From a virus, in IMG/VR virus record IMGVR_UViG_3300025697_000130, positions 1 to 25,849 of that record: 25,849 bases of DNA. One strand, 5' to 3'. Shown one piece after another: positions 20,048 to 25,849 of this stretch (within the stretch, counting starts at the first letter, position 1; each line of letters starts with the position of its first letter). The notes below the pieces were generated by a model. That model did no database searches. It saw only the letters and a list, made by a program, of their open reading frames with translations, and was not told where the DNA came from. A program made the translations under genes and the position numbers.

Positions 20048-20815
20048 ATGATTGATAACGAATTAAATGACAACGCTGTTGTTGAAGAAACTAGCGTTGA
20101 CAATACAAGTGTTGAAGAAACAGTCGTTGAAAACACTGAAGTTGAAGAGCCAGTTCAACCTGTTGAGGCTGAAACTGCAAAAGAAGCTCCTGTAGCAGAA
20201 GATGCAGATGAGCGAGCTAGTAACTTTAGGCAGATGCGTATTGACAAGGCTCGTGCTGAACGTGATCTTGCAGAAACACGCAAACTTTTAAGTGAAATTC
20301 AAGAGAGTCGCAAGCCCGTCCAGCAAAAAGAAGAAGAGTCTACTTTTGGCGACGATGATCTTATCGAAGGAAAACATCTTCGTAGAGAAGTCGAACGCTT
20401 AAAGAATAATCAGAAGCGTTATGAAGAAGTTATGAAGCAACAGGCTGATGAGAATCGCTTACAATCAAAATACAGCGACTTTAAAAAGGTTGTTAATGAT
20501 GATACTTTAATGCTTCTTAAAGAAGAAGATCCTGAGTTTGCTGAAACAATTGCAACATCAAGTGCATCTTTATATGCTCGTGGTTCTTCAACTTATAAGC
20601 GTATTAAAGACTTGGGTCTCTATGTTGAAGATAAGCATGAACCAGATCGTTTAAAGGCTCAAGCCAATATGGCAAAGCCTAAGGCGGTTAATAGTATTTC
20701 ACCGCAACGTGGCAATAGCCCTTTAGAGCAAGCCAATGCGTTTGCTAATTCGAATTCAAAAGAAGCTCGTGAACAACTATGGCGTGAAGTTCAGGAAGCA
20801 ACTAAAAATCAATAA
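20048..20815 (+). CDS. Capsid scaffold protein
   Basis: A 255-aa protein with the features of phage scaffolds. The first 55 residues are Val/Glu/Thr-rich and disordered (VEETSVDNTSVEETVVENTE). A charged coiled coil follows at 60-135 (RIDKARAERDLAETRKLLSE, EVERLKNNQKRYEEVMKQ). Then comes a KYSDFKKVVNDDTLMLLKEE helical region, and the C-terminus is Asn/Gln/Ala-rich. It lies between portal and capsid genes, the usual scaffold position. AAGGGAAGAT precedes the start. It guides capsid assembly and leaves or is cleaved before packaging. Confidence 0.75.
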   Translation: MIDNELNDNAVVEETSVDNTSVEETVVENTEVEEPVQPVEAETAKEAPVAEDADERASNFRQMRIDKARAERDLAETRKLLSEIQESRKPVQQKEEESTFGDDDLIEGKHLRREVERLKNNQKRYEEVMKQQADENRLQSKYSDFKKVVNDDTLMLLKEEDPEFAETIATSSASLYARGSSTYKRIKDLGLYVEDKHEPDRLKAQANMAKPKAVNSISPQRGNSPLEQANAFANSNSKEAREQLWREVQEATKNQ

Positions 20816-20829
20816 GCCTACGTCACATT

Positions 20830-20876
20830 TGGTCGGTCGTGGATAATATCAGCGCGTCTGCGGCCGGCTATTTTTA
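20830..20876 (+). terminator. Strong rho-independent terminator after the scaffold gene
   Basis: TGGTCGGTCG (20830-20839) pairs with CGGCCGGCTA (20861-20870), with GU wobbles and likely extension inward, followed by TTTTTATC. It separates the portal-scaffold unit from the capsid unit, which has its own promoter. The 246-base gap 20816-21061 has no gene. Confidence 0.8.
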
Positions 20877-20885
20877 TCTAAATCT

Positions 20886-20915
20886 TTGCAATTATATCTA
20901 ATCAGTTTGTATACT
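20886..20915 (+). promoter_or_regulatory. Candidate promoter of the capsid operon
   Basis: TTGCAA (20886-20891), an 18-base spacer and TATACT (20910-20915), placed directly after the terminator. A TATAAT at 21021-21026 has no -35 partner and lies in a small palindrome (TGCATT-TTAT-AATGCA). Confidence 0.5.
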
Positions 20916-20925
20916 TACGTTGGCT

Positions 20926-21006
20926 GTATGGAATTCGCCATCCCAAAATCTGACGTATTGGAACTCGTCAATCCACTGACCGTATGAGACTCGTCAACTC
21001 GCAGAG
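20926..21006 (+). repeat. Three imperfect 27-29-bp repeats in the capsid mRNA leader
   Basis: Units start at 20926 (GTATGGAATTCGCCATCC), 20955 (GTATTGGAACTCGTCAATCC) and 20982 (GTATGAGACTCGTCAACTCG). The first two are followed by TGAC or CTGAC, and the third runs into a CAACTC-GCA-GAGTTG hairpin (20995-21009). They lie between the promoter and the capsid gene. Confidence 0.6.
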
Positions 21007-21061
21007 TTGTGATTGCATTTTATAATGCAGTTTATGTTGTTTTTAATTGTTAGGGAAACCT

Positions 21062-22012
21062 ATGGCTATTGTAACAACGAGTACCCTCACTTCGCCGGTA
21101 CAAAGAAGTTTCGATTCAAAACTTCTTGCTATTCCACACGCTACATTAATTCATAAAACATGCGCTAGTTTGAAAACTATGCCTGCTCGAAGCGGAAAAA
21201 CTTTGAGAATGCGTCGTTATGAAAAATTAGGAACCGCAACCGTACCTTTAGGCAATTCAGGGGTAACTCCTCCAGGAAAATCACTTGAAGCAGTCGATAT
21301 CGACGCAACAATTGGTTTTTATGGAACATACATCCAAATCAACGAACAAGTAACACTTCAAGCAGCAGATCCAGTATTGAATGAATCTGTTAAATTACTT
21401 GGTATCTGTCTTCGCGAAACAGAAGATTCACTTACACGTGACATGCTTGCAGCAACAGCTTCGGTTGTTCATTGTGGCGGTGGCGTAAATGGTGACAACC
21501 CAACCGAACTTACACACTCAGACATTGATGGTATTGTTAAGAGTTTATTAAGCTCAAATGCAAATACTATTACTGATTCAATTCAAGGTGAAGATCGATT
21601 TGGTACAGCACCCGTCCGAGACGCTTACATTGCAATGACGCATTCTAATATGGCATCTGAACTTGAAGGTGTAGCTGGCTTCTTACACAAGAACCAATAT
21701 CCTTCAAATATGGCAGGTCTCAGATCAGAATGGGGCGCAATCGGTAACGTTAGATTCCTAACATCTTCAGAAGGTTCTATTACTGAACATGGATCGGCTG
21801 ATGGCGAAGATGTATACAATACATTTATTACAGGCCTCGATGCATATGCAATCGTAGATCAAGCTGAATATTCATCGCAATTCATTTACTTGCCTCCATC
21901 AATTGCTGGTGGCCCATTGGCATTAAATGCTTCTGCTGGTTTCAAAATGGCTACAGCACAAGCCATCTTGAATGATGAGTGGATTCTTAACCTTAAATCT
22001 ACACTTTCGTAA
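21062..22012 (+). CDS. Major capsid protein, N4-gp56 family
   Basis: A 316-aa capsid shell subunit. It shows the N4-gp56 family order: a basic SGKTLRMRRYEKL segment (residues about 45-57), TPPGKSLEAVDIDATIGFYG (about 71-90), YIQINEQVTLQAADPVLNES, then GICLRETEDSLTRDMLAATA. The middle has a typical AYIAMTHSNMASELEG segment. Length fits the family. AGGGAAACCT precedes the ATG at 21062; an upstream TTG is rejected. It has its own promoter, which suits the need for many copies. Confidence 0.9.
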   Translation: MAIVTTSTLTSPVQRSFDSKLLAIPHATLIHKTCASLKTMPARSGKTLRMRRYEKLGTATVPLGNSGVTPPGKSLEAVDIDATIGFYGTYIQINEQVTLQAADPVLNESVKLLGICLRETEDSLTRDMLAATASVVHCGGGVNGDNPTELTHSDIDGIVKSLLSSNANTITDSIQGEDRFGTAPVRDAYIAMTHSNMASELEGVAGFLHKNQYPSNMAGLRSEWGAIGNVRFLTSSEGSITEHGSADGEDVYNTFITGLDAYAIVDQAEYSSQFIYLPPSIAGGPLALNASAGFKMATAQAILNDEWILNLKSTLS

Positions 22013-22021
22013 GGAATAAAT

Positions 22022-23038
22022 ATGAACGGCACAATTATTCAACAAGGCCATTTTACTTCTGACGGAATTGATAAAATTATCCCTTTACGTTCGGATGTAG
22101 ACTGGGTTGAAGTATATAATTTGACAAACATTGCTGCATCCACACAGTGGGCAGCAACAAAATGGTACTGGCAACGTGAGCTGGCTTCTGATGACTCAAT
22201 TCTTGAGTTCCATTCAACAGCATCTCAAATTGCTTCGTCATCGACATCTGCTATTGGTTTTAACGGAGCAGTCTATAGAGGTATTTCCCTTATAGATTCT
22301 TCTGATAAAACTCCTGGTGGAGCAGTCGCTGTAACAGCTGGAACAAATGCAACTCAACCTGTATATAGCACGGCTGATACAGGAAGATTAGTAGCTGGTA
22401 GTATCGTAAGAATTCAAGGTACAGACCATGACAATCTTAATGGTTTGGATTTTTCAGTTGATACACTTGTTTTGAACACAAGTTTTAGACTTGCAAACAC
22501 AATAGCTACAGCTCCTGGAGTTGTCGCTGGCGCAGCTGGAACATATAGATATATCGCTCCAAGTGCAGCAGTTTATGACATGTTCAAACCAAAACAACGC
22601 GTAATTGCAAATATTACACAAGCAGCAGCTGGTGTTGTTACAACATTAGTAGATCATTCCTATACAACAGGCCAAAAAGTAAGAATGAACATTCCTACTG
22701 GTAATGGCATGGTTGAATTAGATGGTCAACTAGTAACAGTAACATACCTAACAGCAGCAACGTTCTCAATAGATGTTGCTACAACTGCTTATACAGCATT
22801 TACGTTCCCACTTCCTGCAGCAATTCCTTACACACCGGCTTCAGTAGTTCCGGTTGGAATTGATATTGCTCTTAACACATCAAGTGATACAGCTTTCGAG
22901 AACACAGGCTTTATTGGCATGGTTCTTGGAACATCAAGTGATGCAGCTATTGCACTTGGAAGTCCTGGTGGAACAGCTAATGATGTAATTAAATGGCGCG
23001 CTGGCAAGTCTTTTGCTACAGACGTACCAACTCTTTAG
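22022..23038 (+). CDS. Virion structural protein with two FCCH-like beta domains
   Basis: A 338-aa protein following the capsid gene. It has two beta domains of the type often annotated as FCCH-like in phage virion proteins. The first is at about 124-178 (GSIVRIQGTDHDNLNGLDFS) and the second at about 197-262 (GQKVRMNIPTGNGMVELDGQ, VTVTYLTAATFSIDV). The N-terminus is a separate domain (WVEVYNLTNI, KWYWQREL). Thr, Ala and Val rich. Likely a head decoration, connector or tail part. AAGGAATAAAT precedes the start. Confidence 0.7.
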   Translation: MNGTIIQQGHFTSDGIDKIIPLRSDVDWVEVYNLTNIAASTQWAATKWYWQRELASDDSILEFHSTASQIASSSTSAIGFNGAVYRGISLIDSSDKTPGGAVAVTAGTNATQPVYSTADTGRLVAGSIVRIQGTDHDNLNGLDFSVDTLVLNTSFRLANTIATAPGVVAGAAGTYRYIAPSAAVYDMFKPKQRVIANITQAAAGVVTTLVDHSYTTGQKVRMNIPTGNGMVELDGQLVTVTYLTAATFSIDVATTAYTAFTFPLPAAIPYTPASVVPVGIDIALNTSSDTAFENTGFIGMVLGTSSDAAIALGSPGGTANDVIKWRAGKSFATDVPTL

Positions 23039-23046
23039 TAGTATCT

Positions 23047-23072
23047 GGAGAGGGGGAATAATCCTCCTCTCC
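23047..23072 (+). other. 10-bp hairpin between structural genes
   Basis: GGAGAGGGGG (23047-23056) pairs with CCTCCTCTCC (23063-23072), with one GT wobble and an AATAAT loop. It is followed by TTATTAAAA, so termination would be weak. It may reduce read-through from the highly expressed capsid genes or protect mRNA ends. Confidence 0.55.
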
Positions 23073-23089
23073 TTATTAAAAGGAAGATT

Positions 23090-23497
23090 ATGATAGAAAC
23101 AAATTCAGCTCTCGGCGCTAAAGCAGCTAAAAAAGCTAAACCAAGTCTTAAATATCTAAGAGATAAAGACAGAGAAAAAGTAACTGGTATTTTTAACTAT
23201 AAAGAAATGCCAAATGGCATATTACGCTTTAGTTGCAAGTTTCATAAAGATGATCAAATCGAACGATTCGAGTTTGTAGATGGCGAAACTTATACAATAC
23301 CACTTGGAGTTGCTAAGCATTTGAACAGAAATGGTTGGTATCCAGTTAATAAACATGCGGTAGATAAGAATGGACGACCTGTTGCAAGGCTAGGCGCTAA
23401 AGTTCGTCGTTTTGGGTTCCAAAGCTTGGAATTTATCGATCCGGAGGATTTCTCAACAGTAGAGTCAGACCTAGTTACCGTAGAACATATACTGTAA
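23090..23497 (+). CDS. Hypothetical virion-operon protein
   Basis: A 135-aa basic protein. The first 35 residues are Lys-rich (LGAKAAKKAKPSLKYLRDKD). Then comes a compact beta domain with LRFSCKFHKDDQIERFEFVD, IPLGVAKHLNRNGWYPVNKH and VRRFGFQSLEF. AAAAGGAAGATT precedes the start. The order after the capsid gene suggests a head-completion role; not recognised further. Confidence 0.65.
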   Translation: MIETNSALGAKAAKKAKPSLKYLRDKDREKVTGIFNYKEMPNGILRFSCKFHKDDQIERFEFVDGETYTIPLGVAKHLNRNGWYPVNKHAVDKNGRPVARLGAKVRRFGFQSLEFIDPEDFSTVESDLVTVEHIL

Positions 23498-23558
23498 TTT
23501 ATAAGCCTACGTATCTTGATACTACGTATCAGGGTAATTAAAATTTAGGAGCATCGAT

Positions 23559-24545
23559 ATGTCAACCGATTCAGACCTTTCTAAGTTAAAAGCAATTAGA
23601 ACTAAGGTGCGTAGGCTTACTCGAACTACTTCAGAAGCGCAACTTTCAAATGATGATATTGATAACTATATCAATACATTTGTTCTATACGACTTCCCAG
23701 AGTTCTTAGTCGATAAAAAGATCCCATTCTATCTTATGCCCAACATAGATACATATGGTGATAACACAAAGAATTTAACCGACCCTCTTTATAACTTTAA
23801 GAATATTTATACCAATATTAAAGCTCCTATATATGTTGGTGGAACTGAAATCTATCTCTCAACAGATAGAAATGAGTTCTTTTCGATGTATCCACAAGTG
23901 CTGTTTGAAGAAAATGTAGGTACCGGAAATAGTATTATTACTGCTTATTCAGGAACACTTTCCCATCATCCAATAAATCCAAAATCAATAAACTTTAGTT
24001 CAGTTGATGCAAGTGGAAATGGAATAGTTATTAAAGACCTTCCACAAGTAGATGGAACATCAGGCGTTATCACCACTACAGGACTTTTAGTCATTCCTGA
24101 TACAACAACATCGGTTGGAACAATAAACTATCATACAGGTGTATATACATTCACTTTCCCAGTAGCTCCTGGTACATCCGAACCAATCATTGCTCAAATG
24201 TATGCATACGAAGCTGGAAAACCTAATGCAGTGTTATTTGACAATCAAAAACTTACTTTTAGACCTATTCCTGATAAGACCTACAAAGTTGAACTCAGTG
24301 TATTTCAACGTCCAACTGCTTTAATAGCTGCTGATTCAGTTCCTGAACTTGCTCAGTGGTGGCAATACATTGCGTATGGTGCGGCTAAAAAGATATACGA
24401 AGATCGCATGGATACGGCTTCACTTGAAACACTTATGCCTGAATTTAATAATCAACGCTTATTAGTGCTCGAAAGAAACATTATTCAACGTGGCGGACAA
24501 CGAACAGCTACGATTTACAGCCAGGGAGGAAGTTTTAGATGGTAA
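23559..24545 (+). CDS. Head-tail adaptor or tail accessory protein
   Basis: A 328-aa protein with the features of podovirus adaptor proteins that close the portal channel. It has an N-terminal helical part (KLKAIRTKVRRLTRTTSEAQ, LSNDDIDNYINTFVLYDFPE) and a long beta-rich insert. It ends with the family-like block ELAQWWQYIAYGAAKKIYED, RMDTASLETLMPEF and RTATIYSQGG. The role is inferred from sequence texture and from its place between capsid and stopper-like genes. A TGATAC-TAC-GTATCA palindrome lies in the gap before it. Confidence 0.65.
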   Translation: MSTDSDLSKLKAIRTKVRRLTRTTSEAQLSNDDIDNYINTFVLYDFPEFLVDKKIPFYLMPNIDTYGDNTKNLTDPLYNFKNIYTNIKAPIYVGGTEIYLSTDRNEFFSMYPQVLFEENVGTGNSIITAYSGTLSHHPINPKSINFSSVDASGNGIVIKDLPQVDGTSGVITTTGLLVIPDTTTSVGTINYHTGVYTFTFPVAPGTSEPIIAQMYAYEAGKPNAVLFDNQKLTFRPIPDKTYKVELSVFQRPTALIAADSVPELAQWWQYIAYGAAKKIYEDRMDTASLETLMPEFNNQRLLVLERNIIQRGGQRTATIYSQGGSFRW

Positions 24546-24652
24546 GCAGACTGTTTACAGAACCATACCCACAAATAATTGTTTCCATAATGGTATGCGT
24601 TATAGTTGCTTTATTTATTATTGAATTTACTAAAGATCATGGAGAAAGATAA
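24539..24652 (+). CDS. Tiny membrane protein inside the tail operon (37 aa)
   Basis: Starts MVSRLFTEPYPQIIVSIMVC, followed by VIVALFIIEFTKDHGER: one span with a charged C-terminal tail. A strong GGGAGG lies 9 bases upstream, inside the end of the adaptor gene (7-base overlap), and the stop overlaps the next start (TAATG). A membrane protein among virion genes could be a holin-like or entry protein; unproven. Confidence 0.6.
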   Translation: MVSRLFTEPYPQIIVSIMVCVIVALFIIEFTKDHGER

Positions 24653-25230
24653 TGGCATATAAACCAAACATCCCAGCAGCAAGCGATATTCCGTACCAAT
24701 CTCAGGCAGATATCGCGACTAACTTTTCAGGACTTAAAACATTCATTGAAGTTAATCATGTAGCTATTGATAACGCTAGTGAAGGCAAACACAAATACTT
24801 ACATTTCCCTGTTCAGGGAGCAGCAGCTCAATTAACGCCATCTGCATCTGAAATAGGTGTCTATTCTAGATTATCAACTAAGACCTCCAAGAATGAACTT
24901 GTTTTTGCACGCTCATCTATAGCAGCAGCAGCTGCAACAGAAATGACTGCGTGTAAAGAACATGTAAATGGTTGGACAAGGCTTCCATCAGGCATACTTA
25001 TGAAATGGGGACAATATACAGTTGCTGCAAATGGAGAAACTACAATAACATTTCCAACCGCAGCTACAGATCAAGCTTTTGCTGCAATATATTCTGCTCA
25101 ATTAACAATGGATGGTACATCTGGAAAAGATAAAGGTGTATTCGTAACAAGCATTGATACAACAAATATTGTAATGTGGAATGCAAATTCAACTGGCGGA
25201 ACCGTTAGATACTTAGCAATAGGAAAATAA
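24652..25230 (+). CDS. Fibre-tip-like virion protein
   Basis: A 192-aa protein. The N-terminal 60 residues are a helical or attachment part (NIPAASDIPYQSQADIATNF). The C-terminal 80 residues have the fold signature of phage fibre tips of the gp53-like C-terminal type: GWTRLPSGILMKWGQYTVAA, TTITFPTAATDQAFAAIYSA, then TTNIVMWNANSTGGTVRY and LAIGK. This suggests a short fibre or base structure at the tail. Start in a TAATG overlap. Confidence 0.65.
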   Translation: MAYKPNIPAASDIPYQSQADIATNFSGLKTFIEVNHVAIDNASEGKHKYLHFPVQGAAAQLTPSASEIGVYSRLSTKTSKNELVFARSSIAAAAATEMTACKEHVNGWTRLPSGILMKWGQYTVAANGETTITFPTAATDQAFAAIYSAQLTMDGTSGKDKGVFVTSIDTTNIVMWNANSTGGTVRYLAIGK

Positions 25231-25231
25231 T

Positions 25232-25849
25232 ATGGCAGCTCTATTTGATAAGTTTGTAATAGCGCCATATAAAAATGGGCTTAATACAGACCAAAGTCCT
25301 TGGCTTATTCCAGATGACGCATTTGAGCGACTTGATAACGCGTATGTTTTTAGGGGAAAGGTTCGAAAGAGATTTGGAACTAAACTTACTGGATATGCTG
25401 AATTATCTGAGGCAACTAAGCAACTTAATTCTCGTTTACGGGTTCCTCTCTATGTTGCAGTTGAAAGTCTTGGTGATACAAATGGTGGCGGTGACATATC
25501 TGGAACTGTTGCAGGTGGTTACTATGCCATCGGTCAAACATTCAAGATTGGCCAAGAAATCTTTACAGTTACAGCTCTTGGAACTCCCGGAGTCATGACA
25601 ACGACCGGAGCTGCAACAACGCATACATTTAATACGACTACAGGAGCTTTTGTTATTGTTGCCTCAGAAGCAACAACTGCAGCCTACTTTGATTCAAATA
25701 AAGCAGTCGTAACAAATTCAGATACAAGCATTGCAACAACTGGTACAGTACCTGGATCATCGTTTACAATAGGACAGACTTTCTCAATTGGAACTGAAAT
25801 ATTTACCGTATATCAAGATGGAACACTACATCGTTCAAGTGGAGACGTT
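25232..25849 (+). CDS. Tail stopper/hub-like protein, N-terminal part (runs off window)
   Basis: The ATG at 25232 opens a frame with no stop before the window end (206 codons seen). The start, MAALFDKFVIAPYKNGLNTD, continues QSPWLIPDDAFERLDNAYVF and RGKVRKRFG, matching the opening of a large conserved podovirus tail protein. Further on, two similar units, IGQTFKIGQEIFTVTALGT and IGQTFSIGTEIFTVYQDGT, suggest beta-domain repeats. It continues beyond the window, so its full domain content is unknown. Confidence 0.7.
   Translation, partial: MAALFDKFVIAPYKNGLNTDQSPWLIPDDAFERLDNAYVFRGKVRKRFGTKLTGYAELSEATKQLNSRLRVPLYVAVESLGDTNGGGDISGTVAGGYYAIGQTFKIGQEIFTVTALGTPGVMTTTGAATTHTFNTTTGAFVIVASEATTAAYFDSNKAVVTNSDTSIATTGTVPGSSFTIGQTFSIGTEIFTVYQDGTLHRSSGDV

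Noticed and set aside
1-25849. Temperate lysogeny module
   Set aside because: No integrase, excisionase or CI/Cro-like repressor pair is visible in this window; the missing part of the genome could still hold one.

Overview
This window is part of the genome of an AT-rich tailed bacteriophage (Caudoviricetes), probably podovirus-like. The virion genes combine a P22-type portal (690 aa), a short acidic coiled-coil scaffold, an N4-gp56-type major capsid protein and adaptor/stopper-like tail genes. No integrase, CI/Cro-like repressor, DNA polymerase or lysis enzyme is visible. The consensus sigma-70-like promoters, Shine-Dalgarno sites and rho-independent terminators point to a bacterial host that cannot be named from the sequence. 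Both window ends cut rightward tail genes (a fibre C-terminus at base 1, a stopper-like gene at 25849). A roughly circular map with the rest of the tail module missing would explain this, but that is inference.

Layout. (1) 1-2572, rightward: end of a tail fibre, a seven-repeat propeller-like protein and two small virion-type proteins, closed by terminators. (2) 2798-9680, leftward: a tightly overlapped operon from strong consensus promoters near 9.1 and 9.74 kb. In transcription order it holds a three-repeat INT_rpt-type protein, many small unknown genes, two ERF-related single-strand-annealing proteins in tandem, and last the terminase large subunit, which faces the tail genes head-on. (3) 9.69-12.04 kb, rightward: 15-bp tandem repeats (possible origin iterons), a winged-helix replication-type protein, a RusA Holliday-junction resolvase and a candidate small terminase subunit. 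(4) 12.05-16.64 kb, rightward: an accessory block of about 18 tiny genes, many encoding single-span membrane proteins and two encoding zinc ribbons. It holds two tRNA-Thr(TGT) genes that share 58 identical bases but have different 3' ends. Genes here abut or overlap (TAATG, ATGA) and repeatedly use a leader like AACCAAAGGAAGACTGATG. (5) 16.77-25.85 kb, rightward: portal, small virion genes, scaffold, terminator, new promoter with a repeat-rich 5' leader, capsid, FCCH-like structural protein, adaptor, small membrane protein, fibre-tip-like protein and stopper-like protein.

How it fits together. The leftward operon supplies recombination functions (ERF annealing) and packaging (TerL). The rightward early genes supply replication initiation and junction resolution (RusA), which with ERF suggests recombination-dependent concatemer formation for headful packaging through the portal. 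The accessory block probably modifies the host and its membrane.

No complete undescribed defence or anti-defence system can be proven here. The strongest unusual items are the chimeric tRNA-Thr duplication, the duplicated promoter-plus-gene cassette around the INT_rpt gene, the tandem ERF paralogues, the repeat array in the capsid mRNA leader, and the iteron-like repeats at the replication gene.
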